NCBI RefSeq assembly: GCF_010470665.1
Contig: NZ_VOPZ01000001.1
Location: 1-64,000, forward strand
Source: Desulfovibrio sp. JC022
Lineage (GTDB): Bacteria > Desulfobacterota > Desulfovibrionia > Desulfovibrionales > Desulfovibrionaceae
Direction of reading: 5' to 3'
Length of the DNA stretch: 64,000 nt
The notes under the pieces were generated by a model. It had not been told where the DNA came from and ran no database searches. It saw nothing but the letters and a program-made list of their open reading frames with translations. This document shows, piece by piece, positions 28,074 through 37,967 of this stretch (the stretch's first letter is position 1; the number at the start of each line of letters is the position of its first letter). Position numbers and translations under genes: made by a program.

Positions 28074-29468
28074 TTATACCAGACTTACAGCGCGGTTCAT
28101 GCGGGCTACGGTCTCGTCCTTGCCGAGTACGAGCATAAGGTCGTAAAGGCCGCCGGGAGACTGAGTACGACCGCAGAGCGCGAGACGCACGGGCTGGCCG
28201 ATAGCCTTGAATTTAAACTCTTTCTCTTCAAGAAAGCCTTTGCAGACCGCTTCAAGGGAATCGTGGCTGTATTCTTGGTCAGCTTCAATACGCGCGGTCA
28301 GTTCCTTGAGGATTTCCACTGCTTCGGGCTTGAATACTTTGGCAACAGCTTTTTCATCGTATTCCAGTGCCGCGCTGTCCACGAGGAAGAAATCGCACAT
28401 ATCGGCCATTTCTTTGTAATTGGTGGAGCGGGGCTGAAGCAGGGGGATGATCTTTTCAAGGTATGCATCTTCAGCTTCCACACCTTCGGGCAGGAAGGAA
28501 CGCATGCCGGGGATCAGGTCCGCAGGAGCCTTGGCTTTGATGTACTCGCTGTTTACCCAATCCAGTTTCTTGGTATCGAATACTGACGGGGAATTGCCGA
28601 GATGGTCGGTATTGAAAAGTTCGATCAATTCTTCACGGGAGAAGATTTCCTGATCGCCGTGGGACCAGCCGAGGCGCACGAGGTAGTTGACCACTGCTTC
28701 GGGCAGGTAACCCATTTTTTCGTATTCCATAACGGAAAGCGCACCGTGACGCTTGGAAAGCTTTTTCTTGTCCGGGCCGAGGATCATGGGCACGTGACCG
28801 AACTTGGGTACATCCCAGCCGAGAGCTTGATAGAGCTGGATCTGGCGCGGGGTGTTGTTAACGTGGTCATCACCGCGCAGAACGCTGGTAACGCCCATGG
28901 TATGGTCATCCACTACAACTGCGAGGTTGTAGGTGGGGGAGCCGTCACTGCGGCGCAGGATCATGTCGTCCATTTCAGCATTCTCAACGCTGATGGGGCC
29001 TTTGATCATGTCAGTGAAATTGGTGCGGCCTTCGAGGGGAGCTTTGAAACGTACAACCCTGTTTTCGCCGGGGCCGAGATTTTTCTCGCGGCAGGAACCG
29101 TCATATTTTGGCTTGCGTTTTTCCTTCATGGCCTTTTCGCGCATGGCATTAACTTGTTCGGAGGTACAGTCGCACCAGTAAGCTTTGCCTTCATCCAGCA
29201 GTTGGTCGATGTAGCCGTTGTAAAGGTCGAAGCGGTCGCTCTGGTAGACTGGATCTTCGTTCCAGTCCATGCCCAGCCATTTCATAGAATCTAGAATGGC
29301 GTCAGTGTATTCCTGCTTGGAACGTTCACGGTCGGTGTCTTCGATGCGCAGCACAAACTCTCCGCCGTCGTGCTTGGCAAGAAGCCATGCGAAAAGTGCG
29401 GTGCGTGCTCCGCCGATATGCAGGTGCCCAGTGGGGCTGGGTGCGAATCTTGTTACGGTTTTAGCCAT
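28074..29468 (-). CDS. gltX: Glutamyl-tRNA synthetase
   Basis: Class I synthetase that charges tRNA-Glu and in many bacteria also tRNA-Gln. The 464 residues show the HIGH-type APSPTGHLHIGGARTALF at the N-terminus, a zinc-binding-like CDCTSEQ, and the KMSKS-type KKLSKRHG. The length is that of the usual bacterial enzyme. CAGGAG precedes ATG 29468. It is a single-gene unit with repeat G upstream and a terminator downstream. Confidence 0.97.
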   Translation of the reverse strand: MAKTVTRFAPSPTGHLHIGGARTALFAWLLAKHDGGEFVLRIEDTDRERSKQEYTDAILDSMKWLGMDWNEDPVYQSDRFDLYNGYIDQLLDEGKAYWCDCTSEQVNAMREKAMKEKRKPKYDGSCREKNLGPGENRVVRFKAPLEGRTNFTDMIKGPISVENAEMDDMILRRSDGSPTYNLAVVVDDHTMGVTSVLRGDDHVNNTPRQIQLYQALGWDVPKFGHVPMILGPDKKKLSKRHGALSVMEYEKMGYLPEAVVNYLVRLGWSHGDQEIFSREELIELFNTDHLGNSPSVFDTKKLDWVNSEYIKAKAPADLIPGMRSFLPEGVEAEDAYLEKIIPLLQPRSTNYKEMADMCDFFLVDSAALEYDEKAVAKVFKPEAVEILKELTARIEADQEYSHDSLEAVCKGFLEEKEFKFKAIGQPVRLALCGRTQSPGGLYDLMLVLGKDETVARMNRAVSLV

Positions 29469-29528
29469 GTTGGTTGTCTCCTGAAATTTTATTATGATGC
29501 GCTAACGCGCTTTTTATTTAAAAATTTC

Positions 29529-29597
29529 GCCTCCGGCGGCTTAACCCCTTTGAAAAGGGTTTAAGAATCCCAAACTTTTTTATTAGGGTTTCGCCGC
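29529..29597 (+). repeat. Composite intergenic repeat, copy G
   Basis: Very close to copy C: gcctccggcggc, ttaacccctttgaaaagggtttaag, aatcccaaac, a T run, and gggtttcgccgc. A GATGCGCTAACGCGC dyad lies about 20 bases before it (29497-29511), as for copy C. It is in the gltX leader. Confidence 0.87.
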
Positions 29598-29699
29598 TGT
29601 GGCTCTAAAATTTTGCGGGATATAAACGTAAAAAATCCGCCGTAAACGGCGGTATTTTCAGCTGAGTTTGTGTGCCCTGCGTGTCTTTTTATTTGCCAA

Positions 29700-29723
29700 C
29701 CGGCCGGAGCATGCTCCGACCGG
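29700..29723 (-). terminator. Near-palindrome after nifU-like gene
   Basis: ccggccggagca / tgctccgaccgg has one mismatch in 12 pairs and starts about 8 bases past the stop codon. No immediate U run follows, so its role as a terminator is uncertain. A smaller ccgccg/cggcgg hairpin lies at 29637-29652. Confidence 0.45.
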
Positions 29724-29730
29724 AAAGATT

Positions 29731-29955
29731 TTATTCAGCAGGCTCTACGCCTTTGAGTTCTGGAAGTTCCTTGAGCAGAGTACGCTCAATGGCGTTCCTC
29801 AAGGTGATCTGGGACATGGGGCAACCCTTGCAGGCTCCCTGCAAACGTACTTTGGCAATGCCTTTGTCAGTTACCTCTACGAGTTCTACGTTACCGCCGT
29901 CAGCCTGAAGAAAAGGTCTGACCTTATCAAGAGCGGCTTCGACTTTATCGTGCAT
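29731..29955 (-). CDS. NifU-like Fe-S scaffold domain protein
   Basis: A 74-residue protein equal to the C-terminal NifU domain. It carries the cluster-binding CxxC (GACKGCPMSQITL, residues 42-45) and LQADGGNVELVEV. Such proteins carry Fe-S clusters to target enzymes and resemble the Nfu family. GGAGG lies eight bases before ATG 29955. It follows the HDOD gene with a 144-base gap; there is no other Fe-S assembly gene in the window. Confidence 0.93.
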   Translation of the reverse strand: MHDKVEAALDKVRPFLQADGGNVELVEVTDKGIAKVRLQGACKGCPMSQITLRNAIERTLLKELPELKGVEPAE

Positions 29956-30099
29956 GGTAAATCCTCCGTTTGGTATGCCCGCTCAAGTACTTTCTTTAAA
30001 GAGCCTTGTCAAACCCGTGAGTGCCCGTTTACACTGTGTCGAAGTGATAGATTTATAGATGTATGTAAGATGTTGAGTTTTAATTTTGAGTGGAAAAAT

Positions 30100-31155
30100 T
30101 TATGCGGCCATATTTTTCAGAATGGCAAAGGCATCATCCAGAACAGGACCCAGTTCAGCGTCAAGTTTACGTAATTTTTCAGGAGTCAGGCCGTGTTTTT
30201 CCCATCTTTCATTGTTCACATTGCGGATAAAAAAATCACCGCTTCCCCCGATTCCCATGGTCTTGGCAATGATGTTTGCGAAGTAAACGTAAAGGGCTTC
30301 CGGCGATTTGGCTGCTTTGGTGGGATTGTGATGGTTGAGTACTGCGTTGACCAGTGAAAAGGGCAGGTTCCACTTGCGCAGCAGCATGCTGCCCAGTTCG
30401 GCGTGGTCAAATCCGGTAACAACCCGCTCGGCCTTGAACATGAGGGCTTTTTTGTTACGTGAAATGGCAGTGGCTGCAATTGCCCGCTCAGGCAGGGCCA
30501 TCATAAGTACAGGGCGTCCGATATCGTGCAGCAGTCCGGCAACAAAACATTTTTCCGGGATGCCCTGTTTGAAAGTCTTGGAGAGTTGGCTGGCTATAAT
30601 CCCGCAGGCGAAACTGTGTCGCCAGAAAAGTTCCAGATCGATGATGTCAGCCGGTAAACCTTTGAACATATCCATCACCGATGTCCCCATGGCAAGGGTG
30701 GAGAGCTGGTTGGTACCGACCACAGCCACAGCCCTTGAAATGGTATCGATTTGTGCTGGGAAATTGTAAAACGCGCTGTTGACCATGCGCAGCAGGAAGG
30801 CCGATAGGGCAGTGTCTCTTGAAATGACTTTTGCCAGATCGGAAGCAGAGCTTGCCGGATCATTGATGGTCTGACGCATTTCAATGAAAACCTGAGGCAG
30901 GGAGGGCAGCTTGATTTCGGTGCGCATGAGCGAGATCGGGTCCACCTCTGCGAACTTTTCTTTGGGCATTGGTAATACCGGCTGCGGTTTGTATAGTTCC
31001 GGGTTTTCCATGAGGTCACGGGCAACATGGGTCAGACCCAGTTCGAAAAGCGTAGCCATGACTGGTTGCTCCCGGTCAGTACGGGTAAAACGGTCCTCCA
31101 TCAATGCACTGGCCTTCTGCATGATTTCTTCAGGGACGGGGATGTGTTCAGTCAT
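30100..31155 (-). CDS. HDOD domain signalling protein
   Basis: 351 residues with an HDOD domain at about 85-290. HDOD proteins are non-catalytic relatives of HD phosphohydrolases that act in signalling and motility control. LPSLPQVFIEMRQTINDP and LLHDIGRPVLM are visible, and the HD pair is retained. The N-terminal 80 residues have no recognised domain. I choose ATG 31155 because AAGGCGG lies seven bases upstream; a TTG two codons earlier is less likely. Confidence 0.88.
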   Translation of the reverse strand: MTEHIPVPEEIMQKASALMEDRFTRTDREQPVMATLFELGLTHVARDLMENPELYKPQPVLPMPKEKFAEVDPISLMRTEIKLPSLPQVFIEMRQTINDPASSASDLAKVISRDTALSAFLLRMVNSAFYNFPAQIDTISRAVAVVGTNQLSTLAMGTSVMDMFKGLPADIIDLELFWRHSFACGIIASQLSKTFKQGIPEKCFVAGLLHDIGRPVLMMALPERAIAATAISRNKKALMFKAERVVTGFDHAELGSMLLRKWNLPFSLVNAVLNHHNPTKAAKSPEALYVYFANIIAKTMGIGGSGDFFIRNVNNERWEKHGLTPEKLRKLDAELGPVLDDAFAILKNMAA

Positions 31156-31243
31156 GGTCAACCGCCTTGGATTTGTCTGAATTTCTGAATTTTATAATAT
31201 ATTAAAAGAGGTTTGAGGGGAAGCTATCTGCGTAGAAAATAAT

Positions 31244-31275
31244 AAGGCCTCCCGGAAAATTTTCCGGAAGGCCTT
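31244..31275 (-). terminator. Terminator of betaine transporter operon
   Basis: aaggcctcccggaaaa / ttttccggaaggcctt gives a 16-bp stem with one mismatch, 25 bases past the binding-protein stop, with a T-rich run on the minus strand. Confidence 0.8.
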
Positions 31276-31299
31276 GTCGTTTGGCTATAAGGATATTTC

Positions 31300-32154
31300 T
31301 TATTTCAGCCAGGAATCAACCTGCGCTTTGTTTTCCTTAATGAAACGCTTGGCGTTGTCATAAGGATCAGTGCCCTTTTCCTGATTCCAAGCCATTACCA
31401 TCTGAAGCTGGTTTGCGTCTTTCCATTCGAACTTGTCGAGGAAAGAGTATACTTCAGGCATGTCTTTATCGAGGCCTTTGCGGACGATGGTGTTAATGGT
31501 TTCGGATTCACCGAGCACTTTCTTGGGATCTTTGAGGTATTTGAGGTCCCAGCGGCCGAACATCCAATGAGGGGACCATGCGGTAACCACAATCCATTCG
31601 TTGTTCTTAACAGCGTCGGCAAGGGCGGCAGTCATGGTTGCGCCGGAGCCTTCCATGAGTTCGAATTTGTCGAGACCGTATTTTTCAATAGCATCTTCGG
31701 AAAGACGCATCAGGCCTGCACCGGGGTCGATGCCGATGATTCTGTCGTTAAATTTGTCAGCGTATTTGTTGAGGTCGGCAATGGAGTCCACTGTTACGTA
31801 AGAAGGAACAGCCCAGCCGATTTTAGCACCGGAAACAACCGGGCCGAGGTCCACGACTTTGTTCTGAACACGTTTCAGGTAATCTGCGTGGGTAACGGGC
31901 AGCCATGCTGTAGCCAGTCCGTCCACATCTCCGGTTCCGACTGCCTGCCACATAGCTGCTGCGGCAACGGGGATGATTTCGCATTCGTAGCCCAACCGTT
32001 CTTCAATAACAGCTTTAAGCACGTTGGTGGTTGCTGTAGCGCAATCCCATTCTACGTAAGCCAGTTTTACTTTCTTTTTGTCACCTGCAAAAGAGGGTAC
32101 GGCAAAAGCCGCAACAAGCAGGGCCGCAAGAATTAAAGTAAGCACCTTTTTCAT
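31300..32154 (-). CDS. proX: Glycine betaine/proline ABC transporter, binding protein
   Basis: Periplasmic osmoprotectant-binding protein (OpuAC family). The 284 residues start with a signal peptide (KKVLTLILAALLVAAFAVPS FAG). The mature part contains LAYVEWDCATATTNVLK and aromatic residues (AMWQAV, TAWSPHWMF) of the type that cage quaternary amines. GGGAG lies seven bases before ATG 32154. It follows the permease gene by 31 bases. Betaine uptake fits a marine or salty habitat. Confidence 0.93.
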   Translation of the reverse strand: MKKVLTLILAALLVAAFAVPSFAGDKKKVKLAYVEWDCATATTNVLKAVIEERLGYECEIIPVAAAAMWQAVGTGDVDGLATAWLPVTHADYLKRVQNKVVDLGPVVSGAKIGWAVPSYVTVDSIADLNKYADKFNDRIIGIDPGAGLMRLSEDAIEKYGLDKFELMEGSGATMTAALADAVKNNEWIVVTAWSPHWMFGRWDLKYLKDPKKVLGESETINTIVRKGLDKDMPEVYSFLDKFEWKDANQLQMVMAWNQEKGTDPYDNAKRFIKENKAQVDSWLK

Positions 32155-32185
32155 TGTAGTCTCCCGATAAAAGTTTCGGCCCCGG

Positions 32186-33019
32186 CTATTTTTTGCCGGA
32201 TCCAATGTTCTGAAGTACGCGGTCCATGATCATGGCCACGATGACGATTCCGATTCCTGCCTCGAATCCTTTGCCCATCTGCAATCTCTGGATTGCTTTC
32301 CAGACTTCTCCGCCAAGCCCCTTAGCCCCGATCATGGCGGCGATGACCACCATGGAGAGGGCCAACATGACCGTCTGGTTGACCCCGGCCATAATGGTCG
32401 GAGTTGCAATGGGAAGTTCGAGTTTAAAAAGTCTCTGCCAGCGGTTGGAGCCGAATGCCTCGGCGCATTCCACCAATTCTTCAGGCACCTGCTTGATTCC
32501 AAGGCAGGTCAGCCTGATGGATGGGGGCATGGCAAAGATGATTGTTGAGAAAATCGCGGCAACCTTGCCCAGCCCGAAAAACGGGATGGCCGGGATCAGG
32601 TATACAAAAGCCGGCATGGTCTGCATCACGTCAAGTACAGGCATCACTACCCGGTCAACATGTTTGTTCATGGCTGCCAGAATGCCGATGGGAATTCCGA
32701 TCATAAGTGCCAGCAGGGTGGAAACAATAACCAGCGCAATGGTACTGACTGTAGCTTTCCAGAGTCCCATGTTCCAGATCAACAGCAAACCGGCGGCAGC
32801 AAAAATAGTGGTCCTTTTACTTTTGGTCAGTCGCAGGGTGATGGCTGTGACAATGATGATGAACATCCACGGAGGGCAGGCTCTCATGGCACCTTCAACT
32901 ACATCCAGACCGGCTTCAAGCACTGCGGAAAAGGCTTTGGTGGCGAATGAAAAATGTTCCACCAGAAAATCAATCGACGATTCAATAACTTCCCCGACGG
33001 GAATGCGTGGGACATTCAT
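32186..33019 (-). CDS. proW: Glycine betaine/proline ABC transporter, permease
   Basis: Inner-membrane permease, 277 residues, with about six transmembrane helices in the OpuAB/ProW fold. The coupling-helix motif EAFGSNRWQRLFKLELPIA contacts the ATPase. GGAGG is nine bases before ATG 33019; the frame open to 33169 lies inside the ATPase gene and has no support. The proV stop ends two bases before this ATG, so the pair is translationally linked. Confidence 0.93.
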   Translation of the reverse strand: MNVPRIPVGEVIESSIDFLVEHFSFATKAFSAVLEAGLDVVEGAMRACPPWMFIIIVTAITLRLTKSKRTTIFAAAGLLLIWNMGLWKATVSTIALVIVSTLLALMIGIPIGILAAMNKHVDRVVMPVLDVMQTMPAFVYLIPAIPFFGLGKVAAIFSTIIFAMPPSIRLTCLGIKQVPEELVECAEAFGSNRWQRLFKLELPIATPTIMAGVNQTVMLALSMVVIAAMIGAKGLGGEVWKAIQRLQMGKGFEAGIGIVIVAMIMDRVLQNIGSGKK

Positions 33020-33020
33020 T

Positions 33021-34211
33021 CTAGTTGCCTCCTCTTTCTGCAAGGGCACCGATAAGGGTACCACGGACAATGACCCCTTTAAGTTTATTCTCTGAACTGA
33101 TGACCGGCAGGGGGAGTGTCCGGTCCTGCATGATGTTGAACAGTTCCTGTGCCGGGCAATCCAGATCAACCGCCTGCAGGTCGGTATGCATTATGGTCTT
33201 GATGTCCTTACCTCCGGCTTCCACGAGTTTGGCGCAGTCCCCGGCATTGAGCATGCCGATGAGCTTGTGCTTTTCGTCGAGGACAAAGAGGTTGGAGATG
33301 TTGTTTTTACGCATTTTGCGCAGGGAGGCTCTGGGGCCGTCGGTTTTTATGTAGGCCACAGCATCGATCTTTTTCATAACCGATTCAGCAGTGAGGACCT
33401 TGGTGATATCAACGTCTTCCACAAAGCGGCGAACGTATTCAGTGGCAGGTTCGGTGAGGATTTCCTCGGGTGTGCCTACCTGAACAATTTCACCGTCTTT
33501 CATGAGCACAATGCGGTCACCGAGCTTGAGGGCTTCGTCAAGGTCATGGCTGATGAAGACAATGGTTTTGTGCATGCGTTCTTGCAGGTTGATGAGTTCA
33601 TCCTGCATGTCGCGGCGGATAAGCGGGTCCAGTGCACTGAAGGCTTCGTCCATGAGCAGGATGTCCGGGTCGAGGGCAAGTGCGCGGGCCAGTCCTACCC
33701 TTTGGCGCATACCGCCGGAAAGTTGGTCCGGGTATGAATCTTCCCATCCGCTGAGGCCCACCAGCTCCAAGGCGTCCATGGCCTTTTGTTTGCGTGTTTC
33801 AGCATCCGTGTCTGCTATTTCCAGTCCGTATTCGGTGTTTTTCAGAACAGTGCGGTGCGGGAAAAGTGCGAAGTTCTGGAAAACCATCCCCAGCTTTTCA
33901 AGCCGGATTTTGCGCAGTTTATTTTTGCTCAGGGTGGTGATGTCCTCCCCGTCAATAAATATTTTTCCGCCGGTGGGATCAATTAGCCTGTTGATGCAGC
34001 GGACAAGGGTGGATTTTCCGCTGCCGGAAAGACCCATGACCACAACTATTTCACCTTCTTCAACACCGAATGAAGCGTTGTTAACGCCTACACCGTGTTT
34101 GGTTTTTTCCATGATTTCATCTTTGGTAGATCCCTTTTCAAGCATCGGAATGATTTTCTTAGGGTTGTTACCGAAGATTTTATAGAGGTTTTCGACTCTG
34201 ATTTTTTCCAT
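33021..34211 (-). CDS. proV: Glycine betaine/proline ABC transporter, ATPase with CBS pair
   Basis: ATP-binding subunit, 396 residues. It has Walker A GLSGSGKST near residue 60, signature LSGGMRQRV, Walker B ILLMDEAF, and a C-terminal CBS pair (about 275-395). In relatives the CBS domains sense ionic strength and switch transport. The N-terminal YKIFGNNP segment is ProV-like. It is the first gene of the operon, with a leader hairpin upstream. Confidence 0.95.
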   Translation of the reverse strand: MEKIRVENLYKIFGNNPKKIIPMLEKGSTKDEIMEKTKHGVGVNNASFGVEEGEIVVVMGLSGSGKSTLVRCINRLIDPTGGKIFIDGEDITTLSKNKLRKIRLEKLGMVFQNFALFPHRTVLKNTEYGLEIADTDAETRKQKAMDALELVGLSGWEDSYPDQLSGGMRQRVGLARALALDPDILLMDEAFSALDPLIRRDMQDELINLQERMHKTIVFISHDLDEALKLGDRIVLMKDGEIVQVGTPEEILTEPATEYVRRFVEDVDITKVLTAESVMKKIDAVAYIKTDGPRASLRKMRKNNISNLFVLDEKHKLIGMLNAGDCAKLVEAGGKDIKTIMHTDLQAVDLDCPAQELFNIMQDRTLPLPVISSENKLKGVIVRGTLIGALAERGGN

Positions 34212-34769
34212 GACTTCTCCGTTAAATAAAACTAAACACTGTCCTCCCGTTTCAAGGAGGGCAGTAAAAACTAATTGGAAGGTGTGTTGATGAGAGAAAG
34301 AGAGAAGAGGAGGGGAATTTTTTCCGGGGCGGAATTAGGGTTGATTTCCTGAACGGGCGTGCCGGTCGGTTTTATGTAGTATCTTTGTTTAGAACGCATT
34401 ATTCTATGCAGTGTTGTTTTGTTGCAGTTGTGTTTGATGTTGTTTTTGGAAAGTATGGTTTTTACATTAGTAAAGTGCAGTTTGTATAAGCTGCTTTTGG
34501 GTGAAGTAAAAACTCATTTCTGCCGAATGTTACGGTTGCGATAAAAAGGATTAAATCGCCTCCGTGTCGAGTTTAAAAATTATTAAGCTCGAGTTTTAAG
34601 GGTAGATAAAATATACGCTTGTGTCAAATAAGATTGATTTTTGTTCGGATAGCTTGGGTATTACGCCCTTTCAGCAATGAATGAGAGCTGAGCAAAGCTC
34701 AGAATAGATTGCAGGGGGTGATGGGATGAGAATGGAGATAATCGGGAATAATTGCTCCAGTTCATAAAA
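34212..34769. other. Long non-coding stretch upstream of proV
   Basis: No gene is visible in about 560 bases. On the minus strand it is the proV leader and promoter region. A stem-loop at 34238-34265 (actgtcctcc / ggagggcagt, one G-U pair, 8-base loop) lies 27 bases before proV. A short ctgagc/gctcag hairpin is at 34688-34702. I could not pick a convincing promoter. Confidence 0.6.
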
Positions 34770-34798
34770 AAGCCCGGAAACAAAACGTTTCCGGGCTT
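34770..34798 (-). terminator. Terminator of response regulator operon
   Basis: A perfect 12-bp stem (aagcccggaaac / gtttccgggctt) closes a 5-base loop. It lies 24 bases past the stop of the response regulator and is followed by T on the minus strand. Confidence 0.92.
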
Positions 34799-34821
34799 GG
34801 GTGCTTGGCTTTAGGGATTGG

Positions 34822-36219
34822 TTATCGACGGGTAAGCCCGTATTTTTTCAATTTGTATTGCAAGGTTCTGCGGCTGATGCCAAGGGCGTCCGCAGTCCGT
34901 TCCCGGTGATGCTGGTTGGCTTCAAGGGCGGTTATCAGGGCCTGACGCTCTGCATCATCAAGGGTGGTGGCACCCGGAGGTGTGGCGGGAGCAGTTTGCG
35001 GGGCCTGTTGTTGCGGCTGGGCAGGGGGATCTGCTTGCCGGGGTACGGGGTTCTGTACCTGTGGAGGCAGCAGTTCCGGGCCGAGCACTTCACTGCGGCT
35101 GAGGATAATGGCCCTCTCCAGCACGTTTTCCAGCTCGCGGACGTTGCCGGGCCAATCGTAACGGTCCAGCACATCCAGAAAAGACGGACTGACCGAGCGC
35201 ACTTTCTTGTTGTTCTTGCGGCCCAGTTTTTCCAGCAGGTAGGCCACCAGTGATGGTAGATCGCCTACACGGTCCCGCAGGGGCGGTATGCGAATTTCAA
35301 GGACGCTGAGTCGGTAATAGAGGTCTTCGCGGAAATTTCCTTTTGCCACTTCTTCTTTCAGGTCCCGGTTGGTGGCAGCGATGATGCGCACGTCTGTTTC
35401 CACCGGGGATACACTGCCCAGAGGCTCTACTACTTTCTCCTGTAAGGCTCGCAGAATCTTTGCTTGCAGAACCGGGTCCATTTCTCCGATCTCATCAAGA
35501 AAAAGGGTGCCACCTGAAGCGAGCTGGAACCGTCCGGGCTTGTTGGTGTTGGCTCCGGTAAAAGCCCCTTTCATGTAACCGAAAAGTTCACTTTCAAGCA
35601 GATCTCCCGGAAGGGCCGCACAGTTTACTTTGATCAGCGGTTTGTCCGCCCGCAGACTGGCCCGGTGCAGACCTTCGGCTACAAGTTCTTTACCTGTGCC
35701 GGATTCACCAAGCACAAGGATGGTCGCTTCAGAAGGTCCGGCCTGTTCAATGAGGTCCTTTACATGGAGCATGCCCTGTGAGTTGCCGATCATTTCTTCA
35801 GTGGCTCCGGCAGCGGATTTGAGCTTCTCATTTTCATCCACCAGCCTTGAGTAATCAAGGGCCTTGGTCATGACCGCCTTCAGTTCTTCATTATCTGCGG
35901 GTTTGGTCAGGTAGTCGAAGGCACCGTGTTTCATGGCCACCACTGCGGAGTTCACATTGCCGTATGCGGTAAGCATGATCACCGGAAGTCCGGGCATGAC
36001 GCTGTTTAATTCTCCCAGCAGGGCCATACCGTCCATGCCTTCCATGCGCATGTCGATCAGGGCCGCGTTCAAGGTCAGTCCGGGCAGCATTTCAAGGGCC
36101 TGCTCACCGGACTGGGCTTCATGCACATTCCAGCCGTCACTTTCCAGCACAGCCCGGATGAGCATGCGCAGTGACGGTTCATCATCAACTATGAGTACGT
36201 TTTTTCCTATGGCATTCAT
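34822..36219 (-). CDS. Sigma-54 response regulator (ZraR/NtrC class)
   Basis: 465 residues with three parts: receiver domain with phospho-acceptor Asp56 (ALIDMRM); AAA+ sigma-54 activator domain with Walker A GESGTGKE and the sigma-54 contact loop GAFTGA; and a C-terminal Fis-type helix-turn-helix ([21 protein letters not shown]). A Pro/Gln-rich linker (about 400-430) joins the last two. It overlaps the kinase stop by one base (TAATG). It is a candidate activator of the -24/-12 promoters at 39.5 and 40.3 kb. ZraR of E. coli is the closest named relative I can suggest. Confidence 0.95.
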   Translation of the reverse strand: MNAIGKNVLIVDDEPSLRMLIRAVLESDGWNVHEAQSGEQALEMLPGLTLNAALIDMRMEGMDGMALLGELNSVMPGLPVIMLTAYGNVNSAVVAMKHGAFDYLTKPADNEELKAVMTKALDYSRLVDENEKLKSAAGATEEMIGNSQGMLHVKDLIEQAGPSEATILVLGESGTGKELVAEGLHRASLRADKPLIKVNCAALPGDLLESELFGYMKGAFTGANTNKPGRFQLASGGTLFLDEIGEMDPVLQAKILRALQEKVVEPLGSVSPVETDVRIIAATNRDLKEEVAKGNFREDLYYRLSVLEIRIPPLRDRVGDLPSLVAYLLEKLGRKNNKKVRSVSPSFLDVLDRYDWPGNVRELENVLERAIILSRSEVLGPELLPPQVQNPVPRQADPPAQPQQQAPQTAPATPPGATTLDDAERQALITALEANQHHRERTADALGISRRTLQYKLKKYGLTRR

Positions 36220-37952
36220 TATTCAGATCCTTCATTACGCGGCTTTGGGAAGAATAGCTTTACGCAGGTACCGTCCAGCGGTCCGGAGGTGTCCGGTTCG
36301 GAAATAGTAACCCGTCCATTATGGCCGCGCATGATTGTATTGACAATAGCAAGCCCTAAACCTGTTCCTTTGGGCTTGTCGGTGAAAAATGGTTCAAGGG
36401 CGTGTTTGCGTATATCTTCGGGCATGCCCGGACCATTGTCACAGACGCTGATCCAGACCCCGTGTTCGGTTTCTTCGGCAATGATCGATATTTTGCCGTT
36501 TTCAGAGGGAACCGCGTCAAGGCTGTTGACCAGCAGGTTGAGCAACACCTGCCGGATTCCGTCCGGGTCGGCATATACGCGCTCGGCATTAAGTTCGTTC
36601 TGCAACTCAGTTCCCTTGTGTTCAAGATCAAAGCCCATGAGGGTCTGCATGGATTCGCAGAGTTTATACAGGTCAAGGGATTCGGGGTTCAGCTCATGGG
36701 GTTTGGAAAGGTAAAGCAGGTCGGTGACTACTCTGTTTAAACGATCCGCTTCGGTGAGCATGGTGGTTGCGTAAGTACCGTAAGGTTGTTCATCCTGAAA
36801 TTTATCCGCAAAGAGCTGGGCGAATCCGCGCAGGGAACTTAAAGGATTGCGGATTTCATGGGCCACTCCGGCTGCCAGTGAACCGATGGAGGCCAGTCTG
36901 CGGGCTTCGTAAAGGTCTTCTTCCAGTCCGGCGATATCGGTGCGGTCGCGGATAATGATCATGTTCCGCTGTTCTTTTCTGCTTTCAAAGTATGGTAAGA
37001 AAATCAGCTCAAGGTTCTTGCCGCCAAGCAGGACATGTTCCCAGACAACGTTACCCCGTTTGAAATTCTGCAAAGATTCGTAGGAAAAATCGTTCCAGTT
37101 TTTGCCTACTAGAACTTCATCTGCCGGACTTTGCAGAAGTTTATGCGCGGAACCGTTAGCCGAAAGGATGGCTCCCTGCGTGGAGATTGTCAGCAGTCCA
37201 TCGGGCATGTTGTCGAGCAGGTTGGCTTGAAATCGTTCCAGCCGGGTCAGTTTTTTTCCTTCTTCTCGTCGTTGAAAATAGGCCACAGCCAGCAGCCAGA
37301 GGACCAGTCCGGCCAGAAAAATATATCCGGTCTGAAGCAGTGCGGCCCGGCGGTATTGATTGAATTGGCGCAAATGTTTTTCCGCGCTCAGTCCCAGCAG
37401 CAGATAAGTCTCCCGCTCCTGCGGGGGCATGAATCCGCGTCTCTTGTGACCGTACAGCCGTTGCAGAATGGGCTGGCCCACAGTGCCGTAAAGCAGGGCT
37501 GCTTTGCCCTTGATCATGACCGGAGTGCTGGATTCACGCATTTTGGTGATCATGTTGAATAGACCGGAGGGCGGTACGTAGGCAGGGTTGTTGTCTCCGT
37601 CCTGTTCTACCACCAGCATGGGTTTGTGGTCCGGCCCGTAGAGCGCGATATAAAGCAGGTCTCCCTGTGCGACCATTTCCCTGAATAATTCACGTGCATC
37701 AGGCAACAGCTCATCAGGCATGCGTCTGTTGTGCATTCCCGGCTGTCTCATACGCCTGGCTCCTTCCACCAGTTGAATATCCAGTCCGCGTGCAATGGAG
37801 CGTGCGGAGAGCAGCATGTGCTCGAATACCGTCTGGTGCATCTGGCGCAGGTTGTGCCATGTAAGGTATAAACTTCCGGCCCCGAGGAGTATCAGGGCCA
37901 GAAGTGCCAGAGCTAGAGGCAGCTTATGCGATTTTTGTGAGCTTAATTCCAT
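36219..37952 (-). CDS. Membrane sensor histidine kinase (ZraS/NtrB class)
   Basis: 577 residues. Transmembrane helices are at about 11-30 and 205-225, enclosing a periplasmic sensor region of about 175 residues. A PAS-like domain is at 240-345, the dimerisation helix has His365 in [15 protein letters not shown], and a C-terminal ATPase domain follows ([23 protein letters not shown]-type motifs). The architecture resembles ZraS, which responds to periplasmic zinc or envelope stress. It is preceded by the DUF4405 gene with a 15-base gap and followed by its regulator. Confidence 0.93.
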   Translation of the reverse strand: MELSSQKSHKLPLALALLALILLGAGSLYLTWHNLRQMHQTVFEHMLLSARSIARGLDIQLVEGARRMRQPGMHNRRMPDELLPDARELFREMVAQGDLLYIALYGPDHKPMLVVEQDGDNNPAYVPPSGLFNMITKMRESSTPVMIKGKAALLYGTVGQPILQRLYGHKRRGFMPPQERETYLLLGLSAEKHLRQFNQYRRAALLQTGYIFLAGLVLWLLAVAYFQRREEGKKLTRLERFQANLLDNMPDGLLTISTQGAILSANGSAHKLLQSPADEVLVGKNWNDFSYESLQNFKRGNVVWEHVLLGGKNLELIFLPYFESRKEQRNMIIIRDRTDIAGLEEDLYEARRLASIGSLAAGVAHEIRNPLSSLRGFAQLFADKFQDEQPYGTYATTMLTEADRLNRVVTDLLYLSKPHELNPESLDLYKLCESMQTLMGFDLEHKGTELQNELNAERVYADPDGIRQVLLNLLVNSLDAVPSENGKISIIAEETEHGVWISVCDNGPGMPEDIRKHALEPFFTDKPKGTGLGLAIVNTIMRGHNGRVTISEPDTSGPLDGTCVKLFFPKPRNEGSE

Positions 37953-37967
37953 TTCGTCCGGTTCTGT

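Noticed and set aside
21904-29597. CRISPR array
   Set aside because: The repeats are dispersed over kilobases, not regularly spaced, and carry internal palindromes.
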